From Sphingomonadaceae bacterium (GTDB taxonomy: Bacteria; Pseudomonadota; Alphaproteobacteria; Sphingomonadales; Sphingomonadaceae), in assembly GCA_019239915.1 (NCBI GenBank), contig JAFAZF010000025.1, positions 1-64,000 on the forward strand: a stretch of DNA of 64,000 nucleotides, read 5' to 3'. The notes beneath the pieces were generated by a model that was given only the letters and a program-made list of their open reading frames with translations, ran no database searches and was not told the origin of the DNA. Numbering within the stretch: the stretch's first letter is position 1; each line of letters opens with the position of its first letter. The position numbers and the translations under genes are program-made. Of the stretch, positions 34,946 through 44,131 are shown in pieces.

Positions 34946-35788
34946 ATGACCCGCACCGTCGCCCTAAACACCGGGACCGAGTTTCCGCTGATTGGCCTCG
35001 GCGTGATGATGATCCCGGATGCCGACACGCCAGCCGCAATGCGGACCGCGGCAGAGATGGGCTATCGCGGATTCGACACCGCTCCCGTCTATCGCAATGA
35101 GGCCGCTGTGGGGCGCGGCGTGCGCGAATGCGGGCTGCCGCGCGACGAGGTTTTCGTCACCACCAAGTTGTGGAACAGCAACCAAGGCTATGACGCCGCT
35201 CTCGTCGCCTGCGAGGCGAGCCTGGAGCGGCTCGGTCTCGATCATATCGATCTTTATTTGATTCATTGGCCCGTCCCAGAACGCGATCTTTACTGCGATA
35301 CTTGGCGTGCTTTGGTGCGGTTGCGCGACGATGGCCGGGTCAAGGCGATCGGCGTCTCGAATTTCCAGGAGCAGCATCTGCAAAGGATCGTCGACGCAAC
35401 CGGCGTCGTGCCGGCCGTTAACCAGATCGAACTTCATCCCCGCTTTCAGCAGCGGGCGTTGCTCGAGGTGCACCAGCGGCTGGGTATCGTAACGCAGGCG
35501 TGGAGCCCGCTCGGTCACGGTGCCCTGCTTGCAGACGCGCGGGTGCAGGCGATCGCCGATCGCTTCGGCGTCTCGCCGGCACGCCTCGTGCTGGCGTGGA
35601 TTACCGGCCAGGGCATCGTCGCGATCCCCAAGGCCTCGTCGCCGGAGCATATGCGCGACAATCTTGCCAGCCTCGAACTTCGACTAGACGAAGAAGCGAT
35701 CACTGCGATCCGCGCGCTCGATGACCCGGAGGGGCGGGGTGGTCCCGATCCTGCTACCTTCGCGCTTATGGATGCGACACATGCGTGA
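34946..35788 (+). CDS. Aldo/keto reductase
   Basis: A 280-residue aldo/keto reductase with the complete catalytic tetrad: D44 and Y49 in GFDTAPVYRNE, K74 in VTTKLW and H107 in DLYLIHWP. GVSNF and the C-terminal IPKASSPEHMRDN segment bind NADP(H). The family reduces aldehydes and ketones to alcohols, or the reverse. The ATG at 34946 has AAGGA seven bases upstream. It lies 137 bases after the KstD-like gene, possibly still in that operon. It closes the epoxide hydrolase block before a MITE-like repeat. Confidence 0.92.
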   Translation: MTRTVALNTGTEFPLIGLGVMMIPDADTPAAMRTAAEMGYRGFDTAPVYRNEAAVGRGVRECGLPRDEVFVTTKLWNSNQGYDAALVACEASLERLGLDHIDLYLIHWPVPERDLYCDTWRALVRLRDDGRVKAIGVSNFQEQHLQRIVDATGVVPAVNQIELHPRFQQRALLEVHQRLGIVTQAWSPLGHGALLADARVQAIADRFGVSPARLVLAWITGQGIVAIPKASSPEHMRDNLASLELRLDEEAITAIRALDDPEGRGGPDPATFALMDATHA

Positions 35789-35833
35789 AGCAGTCGCGAG
35801 CCAGCCTCGAGCCGTGACGCCGTTCCGTTCGTT

Positions 35834-35973
35834 CTAGAGCGCTATTCGATCAGCCAGAATCGCCTCAGCCGTTCGGGCTGAGCGCAATCGAAGCCCATGC
35901 GCTGTGGCTGCCCTTCGACTTCGCTCAGGGCGAACGAGGAATGGTGGATCAGTTAGGTTGAAAATGGCTCTAG
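35834..35973. repeat. REP/MITE-like intergenic element with inner hairpin
   Basis: The element is bounded by CTAGAGC at 35834-35840 and its reverse complement GCTCTAG at 35967-35973; the match extends imperfectly inward. Inside, 35870-35896 and 35910-35936 form an imperfect 27-base inverted repeat around a 13-base loop, with arms CGTTCGGGCTGAGCG... and ...CGCTCAGGGCGAACG. It fills the gap between two convergent genes. It has no coding capacity. It resembles short palindromic repeats I associate with sphingomonad genomes; copy number elsewhere cannot be checked here. It might also act as a bidirectional transcription stop. Confidence 0.65.
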
Positions 35974-36027
35974 CTTGCTTCTCTGCGCCGACCGAACCGA
36001 TCTCTCGGCCGGTCGTCGTCCGAGAGA

Positions 36028-38148
36028 TCAGGCAGCCTCGATCGTCGCGCCATTCCAATCCGTCCTGGAGGCGACACGCTCCTCGATCAGCTTGGCCGGC
36101 TTCCAGCGATCGCCGTAGCGCGCGTGGTTGGCGCGGATGATTTCGAGCAGCTTGTCGAGACCCTTCTGCTGCGCCCAGAACATTGGCCCACCGCGATATT
36201 TCGGGAAGCCGTAGCCGAATGCGTAGGTGACATCGATGTCGCTAGCGCGCTGGGCCACACGCTCGTCGAGGATCTTCGCACCTTCGTTGACCATGGCACC
36301 GAGAATGCGATTGACGATTTCCTCTTCGCCGATCTCGCGGCGGGTGATCCCCTTCTTCTTCGCGATAGTCTTCAACATGCTCTCGACCTCGGGATCGGGC
36401 GTGGCATCGCGACCCTCATATTTATAATAGCCGGCGCCGCTCTTCTGACCGAGGCGCCCGGCCTCGACGATACGGTCGGCGAGCGGCGTGTAATCCGGCG
36501 CGTTCGGGTCGAGCGTGCCCGCCTCGATCCGCCCTTGGCGCATGCGATAGCCGACATCGAGCCCGGACATGTCGCGCATGAGGAATATCCCCATCGGAAA
36601 GCCGAAGTCCTTGAGCGCCTTGTCGATCGACGATGGGGTCGCGCCTTCTTCAAGCAGATGCTCGGCCTCGGTGCCGTAGGCGCGGAGCATGCGGTTGCCG
36701 ATAAACCCTTCGCAATTCCCTGCGAGAACCGGCACCTTCCCGACCTGTTTGCCGAACGCCATCACCGTTGCGATCGTCTCTGGGGAAGACTTGGTCCCGC
36801 GGACGTTCTCGAGGAGTTTCATCACGTTCGCCGGTGAGAAGAAGTGCGTGCCGATCACGTCCTCGGGGCGCTTGGTCGCGGACGCGATCTCGTCAATGTC
36901 GAGCGCCGAGGTATTGGTGGCGAGGATCGCACCGGGCTTGCAGACCTCGTCGAGCTTGGCGAAGATCTCCTTCTTGATCGCCATGTTCTCGAACACCGCC
37001 TCGATCACGAGGTCGCAATCGGCGAGATCGGTGTAGTCAAGCGTGGTTGTGATGAGGCCGAGCGCCTTGTCGACCTGCGCCTGACTGCGTGAGCCGCGCT
37101 TGACCGAAATCTCGTAGTTGGACTTCACCTTTGCCATGCCCGCGTCGAGCGCATCCGGAGCGGCTTCGAGCAGCACGACCGGAAGGCCGGCATTGACGCA
37201 GGACATGGCGATGCCGCCGCCCATCGTGCCCGCACCGATGATGCCGACCTTGCGGATCGGCTTCGGCTCAACGCTGGCGGACAGCCCTTCGATCTTCGCC
37301 GCCTGGCGTTCGGCGAAGAACAAGTGGACCTGCGCGGCGCGGCTCGGCGCCTGGAGGCAGACCTGAAACGCCTCTTTCTCGAACGCGAGCCCTTCGCGCG
37401 GAGCCAAGGTGCAGGCCGCCTCAATGCAATCGACGATCTTGAACGGCGCGACCATGCCCTGCCACTTCTTGGCGTTGGCCTCGCGCGTCGTCTTGAAGAT
37501 CGAAGGGTCGGTGCCAGCCACCTTGTCGGTGCGCTCGATCGTCTTCGGGAAAGGACCGCCATGTTGCGCCTTGGCGCGCGCGAAGGCGATCGCGGTATCG
37601 ATCACCGGACCGTCGGTCACCTCGTCGATGAGGCCGAGCTCTTTGCCTTTCGCGGCGCTGATGTGCTTGCCCTCGAGGATCAGGTCGAGCGCGACCTCGG
37701 GGCCGACGATCCGCGTCAGGCGCTGGGAGCCGCCGCCGCCGGGAAGCAAGCCGAGATTGACCTCGGGCAGACCGATCTTGGCTCGCGACGCTGCGACGCG
37801 GAATGGCGCCGCAAGCGCGAGTTCGAGTCCGCCGCCCAGAGCGTGTCCGTCGATGGCGCAGACGACCGGTTTGCGGCTTTCCTCCATCATCGTCTGGATC
37901 TCGACAAGCTCCGGCCCCTTCTTCGCCTTGCCGAACTCGCGGATGTCGGCGCCCGCGACGAAGCGATCGTTGGCGCCGATCACCACGATCGCCCTAACGG
38001 CGGCATCGGCCTCCGCCTGCCTCAGCCGCTGCACCATGCCCTCGCGCATGGGAGCGCCGAGCGCATTGACCGGTGGAAAATCGATGGTCAGGATCGCCAC
38101 ATCGTCACGGACATCGTAGCGGACGGCATCTTCAGCTGTAATAGACAT
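36028..38148 (-). CDS. fadJ: FadJ/FadB-type fused enoyl-CoA hydratase / 3-hydroxyacyl-CoA dehydrogenase
   Basis: A 706-residue bifunctional beta-oxidation protein. The N-terminal crotonase domain has both catalytic glutamates, E109 in GGGLEL and E129 in [14 protein letters not shown]. The dehydrogenase part has GAGTMG at 305-310 and the histidine-containing [14 protein letters not shown], followed by two C-terminal HAD domains ([18 protein letters not shown]). It hydrates 2-enoyl-CoA and oxidises the 3-hydroxyacyl-CoA with NAD. The ATG at 38148 is the family start. It is the only crotonase in this window with the classical glutamate pair, so it may serve general or final beta-oxidation rounds. 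A partner thiolase (FadI/FadA) is not present. Confidence 0.95.
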   Translation of the reverse strand: MSITAEDAVRYDVRDDVAILTIDFPPVNALGAPMREGMVQRLRQAEADAAVRAIVVIGANDRFVAGADIREFGKAKKGPELVEIQTMMEESRKPVVCAIDGHALGGGLELALAAPFRVAASRAKIGLPEVNLGLLPGGGGSQRLTRIVGPEVALDLILEGKHISAAKGKELGLIDEVTDGPVIDTAIAFARAKAQHGGPFPKTIERTDKVAGTDPSIFKTTREANAKKWQGMVAPFKIVDCIEAACTLAPREGLAFEKEAFQVCLQAPSRAAQVHLFFAERQAAKIEGLSASVEPKPIRKVGIIGAGTMGGGIAMSCVNAGLPVVLLEAAPDALDAGMAKVKSNYEISVKRGSRSQAQVDKALGLITTTLDYTDLADCDLVIEAVFENMAIKKEIFAKLDEVCKPGAILATNTSALDIDEIASATKRPEDVIGTHFFSPANVMKLLENVRGTKSSPETIATVMAFGKQVGKVPVLAGNCEGFIGNRMLRAYGTEAEHLLEEGATPSSIDKALKDFGFPMGIFLMRDMSGLDVGYRMRQGRIEAGTLDPNAPDYTPLADRIVEAGRLGQKSGAGYYKYEGRDATPDPEVESMLKTIAKKKGITRREIGEEEIVNRILGAMVNEGAKILDERVAQRASDIDVTYAFGYGFPKYRGGPMFWAQQKGLDKLLEIIRANHARYGDRWKPAKLIEERVASRTDWNGATIEAA

Positions 38149-38321
38149 GGGGTCGCTCGCTCCAAAACGCGGCCTTGAGTGATGTTCGGCGACTGCCAAA
38201 GGCTCCCGCCATTGTCAGCTTGCTCTGCGGCCTGTCGACGCACTCCGACCGATCATCGCAGTTGCGATCATGTCGCGTGGGATCGGTTGCGTAACCTGAC
38301 GCGACCATTCACGCTTGCCGA

Positions 38322-39836
38322 ATGAACGGTGGTCAATTCAGCTCACTGATCGACCGGGCGGGCCAGCCGGTCGGAAATGCACCGCTTGGCGCGTTGCTCT
38401 CCGCGCATGCGCTAGCGACGCCGGACGCGCCGGCGCTTACCATAAGCGATCGCTCTTGGAGCTTTGCAGCGCTGGATGCGCGTGCCAACCGCCGCGCCCG
38501 CCAGCTCGCCGATCAGGCGGGCGTCGGCGTTGGCGATCGCGTGATGATCGCGATGCCGAACAGGGTCGAGTTCGTCGAAACCGCGTTCGCGATCTGGAAG
38601 TTGGGCGCTGTACCTTGCCCGGCGTCGTGGCGAATGGCGGCCGACGAGCTGACTCAGCTGATCGCCCTGCTCACACCGCGTGTCGTGGTAGGCACGTCGG
38701 CCCTGCCGCCGCTCGATGTTCCGCTCGTCAACGTTGACGACACGCCGGTGGAGAGTTGGTCGGATGCACCGCTGCCGCCGCGTGCGGTGGTGCCGGGCAA
38801 GATCGTCAATAGTGGTGGCAGCACCGGCCGGCCCAAGCTGATCGTCGATCCGGAGCCATCGGCCTGGGGACCGGACAAAGAAGGCCGCAGCCGACCCGCG
38901 CGCATCGTTCTGCTCAACCCCGGGCCGCTCTATCACAGCGCTCCTTTCTCCTACGTCACCATGTCGCTCGCTCAGGGCAGCCATGTCATCTGCCTCGAGC
39001 GTTTCGATCCGCTCGAATGGCTGCGTGCCGTGGAGCGGTATCGGCCGAGCTTCGCATACGTGGTGCCGACGATGATGGCGCGGATCGCCAAGCTTCCGCG
39101 CGAGGTTACTGCTGCCGCTGACCTCTCTTCCATCGTGACGCTGCTGCACATGGCCGCACCCTGTGCGCCCGAGGTCAAGCGCTGGTGGATCAGTCGCATC
39201 GGGCCGGAGAAGGTGATCGAGGTCTACGGCGGCACCGAACGCATCGGCGCCACGATCATTAATGGTGCCGAGTGGCTGGAGCATCCCGGCTCGGTCGGGC
39301 GGGCGGCGCCGGGCGAGCAGATCATCATCCTCGACGAGGAAGGCGCGCAACTCCCGCCTGGTCAGGTGGGTGAGATATTCTTCCGCCGCGCGGTCCAGCC
39401 GGGCAGCCAATATGGCTATATCGGCGCAGCCACGCGCATTCGCGGCGATCTCGACAGCTTCGGCGATCTCGGCTGGCTGGACGCCGACGGCTATCTCCAC
39501 ATTGCCGATCGGCGCACCGACATGGTGGTCGTCGGCGGTGTCAACGTCTACCCGGCCGAGATCGAAGCGGCGATCGAAGCGCTGCCCGGCGTGCTTTGCG
39601 CGGCGGTGATTGGGTTGCCCGATGCCGACATGGGCAATCGGCTTCACGCTATCGTCGAGCTTGCGGCCGAGACAGAGGAGCCGGCAGACGGCATCGCATT
39701 TCTCGCGCCGGCCATGGTGCGGCTGAGCACGATCAAACGGCCTCGCTCAGTTGAGTTCACGCGCGAGCGCGTCCGGGATGATGCGGGCAAGCTGCGCCGT
39801 TCACGGTTGCGACTGGAACGACTGGAGCGCGGTTGA
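38322..39836 (+). CDS. AMP-dependent acyl-CoA synthetase
   Basis: A 504-residue ANL-superfamily ligase. The phosphate loop is SGGSTGRPK at 164-172, a variant form in which the first threonine of TSGTTG is lost; similar loops occur in the bile acid-CoA ligase-like branch. It has EVYGGTERIG, DLGWLDADGYLHIADRRTDMVVVGGVN and a C-terminal lysine in DDAGKLRRSRL. It activates a carboxylic acid as CoA thioester. No strong ribosome binding site precedes the ATG, so a later start cannot be excluded. It is divergent from the FadJ-type gene, with 173 bases between. Substrate unknown. Confidence 0.88.
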   Translation: MNGGQFSSLIDRAGQPVGNAPLGALLSAHALATPDAPALTISDRSWSFAALDARANRRARQLADQAGVGVGDRVMIAMPNRVEFVETAFAIWKLGAVPCPASWRMAADELTQLIALLTPRVVVGTSALPPLDVPLVNVDDTPVESWSDAPLPPRAVVPGKIVNSGGSTGRPKLIVDPEPSAWGPDKEGRSRPARIVLLNPGPLYHSAPFSYVTMSLAQGSHVICLERFDPLEWLRAVERYRPSFAYVVPTMMARIAKLPREVTAAADLSSIVTLLHMAAPCAPEVKRWWISRIGPEKVIEVYGGTERIGATIINGAEWLEHPGSVGRAAPGEQIIILDEEGAQLPPGQVGEIFFRRAVQPGSQYGYIGAATRIRGDLDSFGDLGWLDADGYLHIADRRTDMVVVGGVNVYPAEIEAAIEALPGVLCAAVIGLPDADMGNRLHAIVELAAETEEPADGIAFLAPAMVRLSTIKRPRSVEFTRERVRDDAGKLRRSRLRLERLERG

Positions 39837-40008
39837 AGGGCCAGCAACCCGGGTCGCGTGCCTCAAGGATCGGGCACATGCCGCCCTCGTGGATAAGCTG
39901 GCGCTGATCACCGCCGGAAGTTCAATTCGATCGGTCTGTTCGCGAGCGACCGACGCCGCTGCGGGCTTTTGGCGATAGGCGGAGCAGTCGACCTTGCCTG
40001 TGCGACGG

Positions 40009-40800
40009 TTACCCCTGTTGCTGATTGCGTTTTTGCCTGTCGATCATGGCCTGAGCGATGCGGCCATGGTCGGGACCTTGGGTCTGCTCGAACTGACGCC
40101 TGATCGTCTCGCTGAGCACGCTCTCCATCATCGCCTTGGAATACATGTTGAGGATCGCCTTCGATCCTTCGAGCGCGCTGCGCGGCTGCTGCGCGATCCG
40201 TTCGGCGAGTGCGATCGCTTCGGGCATCAGCTGCTCGAGCGGCAGCGCACGGTTCGCGAGGCCGCAGCGAACGGCGTCCGCCGCCTGGATGCGATCGCCG
40301 GTGAAGATCAGTTCCTTCGCCTTGTTCATCGCGAGCAAGAAGGGCCAAGTAATGGAGATGCCGTCCCCGAGCACCAGGCCCACATTGACGTGAGGCTCGG
40401 CAAAGAAGGCGGTATCGGCGATCAGCACGATATCGCTCAGCGCCGCCAGCGTCGCGCCGAAGCCGACCGCGGCGCCGTTGACCGCCGCGATGACGGGTAT
40501 GGGTAGGTTGAGCATTGCCTCGACGAAGCGGCGTGCATTGTCGAGCGCGGCACGAGCGTAATCCGCGTCGGTGGCGGTCGCGACGAAATGCTTGAAGTCG
40601 CCGCCCGCGCTGAACGCTTTGCCGGCGCCCGTGAGGATCACGGCACGGACCTCTGCGTCCTCGCCGAGCGCACGTGCTAGCCGCGTCAAACCGAACAGCA
40701 TTTCGACGGATGCGGGGTTGCGATCCTCCGGCCGATTGAGCGTGACGATCCGGATTGAGCCTTTCGCTTCGACAAGAAGCTCGTCCGGCAGGTCATACAT
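40009..40800 (-). CDS. Crotonase-superfamily protein
   Basis: A 263-residue crotonase-fold protein: TLNRPEDRNPAS, oxyanion segment GKAFSAGGD at 60-68, and AAVNGAAVGFGATLA at 105-119. At the two catalytic-glutamate positions it has T117 and H137, the latter in PHVNVGLVLGDG, exactly as in the protein at 6045-6860; the two are paralogues of an unusual subgroup. The ATG has GAAGG upstream. It is a single minus-strand gene, divergent from an NmrA-like gene and convergent with an AMP ligase gene. Hydratase annotation should be treated with caution. Confidence 0.88.
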   Translation of the reverse strand: MYDLPDELLVEAKGSIRIVTLNRPEDRNPASVEMLFGLTRLARALGEDAEVRAVILTGAGKAFSAGGDFKHFVATATDADYARAALDNARRFVEAMLNLPIPVIAAVNGAAVGFGATLAALSDIVLIADTAFFAEPHVNVGLVLGDGISITWPFLLAMNKAKELIFTGDRIQAADAVRCGLANRALPLEQLMPEAIALAERIAQQPRSALEGSKAILNMYSKAMMESVLSETIRRQFEQTQGPDHGRIAQAMIDRQKRNQQQG

Positions 40801-40953
40801 GCTTGTTCGCCTTCAGCCAGTCATTGATGAGCCGGTGTAATCGCAACATCGCCAGCGCCGCATCGTAGGCGCGATATTGCTAGATGGGAGTGGTTGCCAC
40901 TTCCCGTGGCGGTCCTATTGCGCGTTCCATGGACCGGACGAAGGAGCCCCATT

Positions 40954-41874
40954 GTGGCTGAAGACGTCATTCTCGTGACCGGCGCCACCGGCACGCAAGG
41001 CGGCGCCACCATCGATGCGCTGCTTGCCGGCGGCTTTAGAGCGCGCGCGCTCGTACGGGATCTAGGTTCACCCGCGGCGCAAGAACTGGATCGGCGCGGC
41101 GTCACGTTGTTCAAGGGCGATTTTGACGACGATGCCAGCGTGGCCGGCGCAGTGCGGGGTGCAAGCGGCGTCTTTTCCATGCAGACGACGCCCAGACCCG
41201 ATGATTTGGATTATGAGCTTCGTACCGGCGAGCGCCTCATCGCCGCCGCGCGAGCCGCCGAAGTAAAGACATTCGTCCATACCTCCGTCGCCCGTGCCGG
41301 CGATCAGGAAAGTTTCGTAGATTGGGCGTCAGGTCGCTGGTCGCCGAATTATTGGAACAGCAAATCGGGCGTCAACGAAGCGGTCAGGAGCGCCGGCTTC
41401 TCCCGTTGGGTGATCCTGAAGCCGGCTTTCATGATGGACAACTTCATTCCTCCCAAGGCCGGCTGGATGTTCCCCGGGCTCGCGCGGGGTACCGTCGAGA
41501 CGGCGCTCAGAGCGGAAACGCGGCTTGACCTCATCGCCGCTGCGGATGTCGGACGCTTCGCAGCGGCCGCGTTCGAGGAGCCAGCGCGGTTCGACCGACA
41601 GGAGATCGATCTAGCCGCTGAGGCGCTGACGATGGCGGAGGTCGCCGCGACGCTTGCGGCGGTGACAGGGAGGCCGGTGGAGGCGCGTTCCCTGTCCGGT
41701 GCCCAGGCGCGCGCCGCCGGCAACAGCCCCGGTCTCGTGGAGAGCCAGCAATGGGCCAACGTCGAGGGCTACCGCGTCGATATAGCGCGGGCAAATGCTC
41801 ACGGCATCCAGCTGCAGCGCTTCCGACGATGGGCGGAAGAGCATCGGGATCGCTTCGAGATCGGCGGTGCGTGA
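40954..41874 (+). CDS. NmrA/atypical SDR-family NAD(P)-binding protein
   Basis: A 306-residue NmrA-like atypical short-chain dehydrogenase. The Rossmann motif TGATGTQGG follows the first strand, then the typical RALVRD and FKGDFDDDASV segments. The classical YxxxK is not in its usual place, although NYWNSKSGVNEAVR retains a lysine. Members act as redox sensors or as isoflavone/quinone reductase-like enzymes. The start is GTG at 40954 with AAGGAG seven bases upstream, which is decisive. It is divergent from a crotonase gene and convergent with the kinase-like gene. Role here unknown. Confidence 0.87.
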   Translation: MAEDVILVTGATGTQGGATIDALLAGGFRARALVRDLGSPAAQELDRRGVTLFKGDFDDDASVAGAVRGASGVFSMQTTPRPDDLDYELRTGERLIAAARAAEVKTFVHTSVARAGDQESFVDWASGRWSPNYWNSKSGVNEAVRSAGFSRWVILKPAFMMDNFIPPKAGWMFPGLARGTVETALRAETRLDLIAAADVGRFAAAAFEEPARFDRQEIDLAAEALTMAEVAATLAAVTGRPVEARSLSGAQARAAGNSPGLVESQQWANVEGYRVDIARANAHGIQLQRFRRWAEEHRDRFEIGGA

Positions 41875-41965
41875 ACGAGGGAACGACACTCCATCGCATC
41901 ACGTAGCCCTGCATGAGGCATGCACGCCGCAATGAGCCGGTGCAGTGACCTCGCTGCGATGGCGG

Positions 41966-43036
41966 TCAGGCGAGCAGGCCTACCGTATCATGGTCGATCG
42001 CGGCGGTGCCAAAGCGCGCCGTGTAGGCCGTGTTCGTCGCCTCGGACTGGAAGCGGGTCTCGTTGATCAGAAAGATGAAGAGGCCGTAGGCGATCGCTTG
42101 GCGATAACGAAGCCAGGCATGCTCGAACGCGAGCCGCGGCCCTCCGGCGTCGGCAAGTCGCGCGAGATAGTAACCAAGCAACGGGCCCTCCCAAGCTCGT
42201 CGCTCGGCAATGTCGATCGACGCGACGAGATGGTAGGCGATCTCCGCCCACCATGGCGAGCGCATTACGGTCACGTCGAGGAAACCGGGTGTGCCGTCGG
42301 CATCGACGTAGAGATTGCCGGGATGCGTGTCGCCATGGTTGAGGCAAAACGGGTCCTCCGCCTCAAAGGCGGTGAGGCGCGCAAGCGCGTGACGCATCCA
42401 GTTGCGATCTTGCAGTTTGCCCGACACGGCGACTCCGCGCGGCGATGCCATGCAGGCGGCCCAACGTTCCGCCTCAAGATAATAGTCGTTGTAGGCCTGG
42501 GAGAAGGCGCCGAAGCGCCTCTGCACCCAATCCCAGCGCCCGCCCGGTTGCAGATCGGGCGAATTCCAACTCCGTGCGTGAAGCGTCGCCAACTGATCGA
42601 GCCGCCGCTGAACATGCCCGAAGCCGAGCGGCTCCTGAGCGCGACAGAAGCGCACCCCGCGAACAGTGAGATCCTCCATCAGCGTGGCCGCCCGCCAGCC
42701 TCCGGGTTCGACACCTGCGTGAAAGGCGCGCGGCACATTGAGGGACACGTGAGGAGCGATTTCGGCATAAAAGCGTGCCTCCCATTGGTACATGGACTGC
42801 ATGCGCTCGCTATGCGGTTCGAAGGCGCCTTTCAGGATCATCCGCTCGGGCAGGCTGGAATCGCCATCGTAGTTCAGGCGAAAGCGTGCCTTGGTGCAGG
42901 TGGCATGGATGACGTCGAGCCGCTCGGCGCGGGTCACGGTCACGTGGTGACCGCCAGCACGCAAGGCATGATTGAACCAGTCGGTATCGATCTCGTAGAC
43001 GGTCTCGGGAAGCGCAATCGGCTGCACCACTCTCAT
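41966..43036 (-). CDS. APH / ecdysteroid-kinase-like phosphotransferase
   Basis: A 356-residue protein-kinase-fold small-molecule kinase. The catalytic loop is NHGDTHPGNLY with D236 and N241, and the metal-binding aspartate is D254 in GFLDVT. A lysine at about K69 (MILKG) could bind ATP. It resembles the aminoglycoside phosphotransferase/EcKL group, which in catabolic islands of actinobacteria and sphingomonads is often found among acyl-CoA genes with no antibiotic role. It would phosphorylate a hydroxyl group. The ATG has a poor ribosome binding site. It is divergent from the IclR-headed operon; a role in phosphorylating a pathway alcohol is speculation. Confidence 0.85.
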   Translation of the reverse strand: MRVVQPIALPETVYEIDTDWFNHALRAGGHHVTVTRAERLDVIHATCTKARFRLNYDGDSSLPERMILKGAFEPHSERMQSMYQWEARFYAEIAPHVSLNVPRAFHAGVEPGGWRAATLMEDLTVRGVRFCRAQEPLGFGHVQRRLDQLATLHARSWNSPDLQPGGRWDWVQRRFGAFSQAYNDYYLEAERWAACMASPRGVAVSGKLQDRNWMRHALARLTAFEAEDPFCLNHGDTHPGNLYVDADGTPGFLDVTVMRSPWWAEIAYHLVASIDIAERRAWEGPLLGYYLARLADAGGPRLAFEHAWLRYRQAIAYGLFIFLINETRFQSEATNTAYTARFGTAAIDHDTVGLLA

Positions 43037-43228
43037 CCTGAAGCGTAGGCAGCCGCTTGTTCGTCGCCGATCACGGAGCCGTGTGGAGGCTGCATGACCG
43101 CGCGGGCGTAGGCAAGATCACTCGCCACAACCATCGCAGCTGTGGTGCACCTTTGCAGCGCGCCTCGTCTCAGTCCAGCGGATGGCAATCGGTTTGCAGA
43201 ATCGCTTGCGCAACCTCTGCGACTCATC

Positions 43229-43238
43229 ATAACGTTAT
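43229..43238. promoter_or_regulatory. Candidate operator ATAACGTTAT upstream of the IclR gene
   Basis: A perfect ten-base palindrome in an AT-rich patch that stands out from the GC-rich surroundings, about 33 bases before the IclR start. It could be the autoregulatory operator of the IclR gene and its divergent kinase neighbour. Short, so uncertain. Confidence 0.35.
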
Positions 43239-43270
43239 AACAATAAGAAAAAGCGGTATGGAGGCGATGC

Positions 43271-44059
43271 ATGGCGACGGCGTTGCACGAGAAGAAGATC
43301 AAATCAGCGGATCGGGTTCTCGAGATTTTCGAAATGTTTGGCCCGGACCGGCAATCGCTAACCGTAATGGAGGTCTCGAGGGCGCTGGATGTGCCGCAAT
43401 CGAGCACCTCCGAGTTGCTCGGTAATCTCGTGCGGCGCGGCTATCTGACACGCGAGCGCGGCGCGCGCGCCTTTCGGCCGACCGTTCGCGTCGCCTTGCT
43501 CGGTGCTTGGGTGCATCCGACGCTTTTCCGTGACGGGCGGCTGCTCCCGATGATGGATCATCTTCAAGATCAGACCGGGTTCGCAGTCTCGTTGTCGTCG
43601 ATGATCGGCGTTTCGCTGAAGCATGTTCACACGACGACCGGACCTTTGCCCCAGCATTTCGACGAGGGCAGGGAGGCACATTTGTTGCATTCGCCCTTCG
43701 GTCACGTCCTTCTCTCGCTGATCCGTGGCGACGACGTGCGCAAGGTCGTCCATCGGCTCAACGTCGAAAGCACGGACGAGCTTCATGTTCGCCATCAGGA
43801 TGTGATCACGGCGCTGGAGCAGGTGAACCGGCAGGGCTACGCGTTCGGCCGGATCGAAGCCGGGTGGTCCGGGATAGCCGTGCTCCTGCCGCAGGGGATC
43901 GGCGAAGAACCGCTCGCGCTTGGCCTCATCGGTCGTACGCAGGACATGGAAGCGCGCCGCGAGGATCTGATCCGCACGGTGCGTCAGGGCATTGCCCAAT
44001 ATCTCGGCCCACGCGTCGCGCGCGATACTGGGGAAGTCCGCGCTGCGTCCATGCACTAG
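43271..44059 (+). CDS. IclR-family transcriptional regulator
   Basis: A 262-residue IclR-type regulator. The N-terminal winged helix (about 10-75) contains LTVMEVSRALDVPQSSTSELLGNLVRRGYL. The larger C-terminal GAF-like domain binds an aromatic or aliphatic acid effector in known members. The ATG at 43271 has GGAGG six bases upstream. The gene heads a long plus-strand run of a crotonase, two acyl-CoA dehydrogenase subunits, a crotonase and three oxidoreductases, and is divergent from the kinase-like gene. It is the likely regulator of both. Whether it activates or represses is not visible. Confidence 0.92.
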   Translation: MATALHEKKIKSADRVLEIFEMFGPDRQSLTVMEVSRALDVPQSSTSELLGNLVRRGYLTRERGARAFRPTVRVALLGAWVHPTLFRDGRLLPMMDHLQDQTGFAVSLSSMIGVSLKHVHTTTGPLPQHFDEGREAHLLHSPFGHVLLSLIRGDDVRKVVHRLNVESTDELHVRHQDVITALEQVNRQGYAFGRIEAGWSGIAVLLPQGIGEEPLALGLIGRTQDMEARREDLIRTVRQGIAQYLGPRVARDTGEVRAASMH

Positions 44060-44131
44060 TTCTGCCGTAGCACCGCAACCATGGCGGAGGATTGGCCTCG
44101 CCTTCAATCATCGAAACCAAGGAAACAGGCT

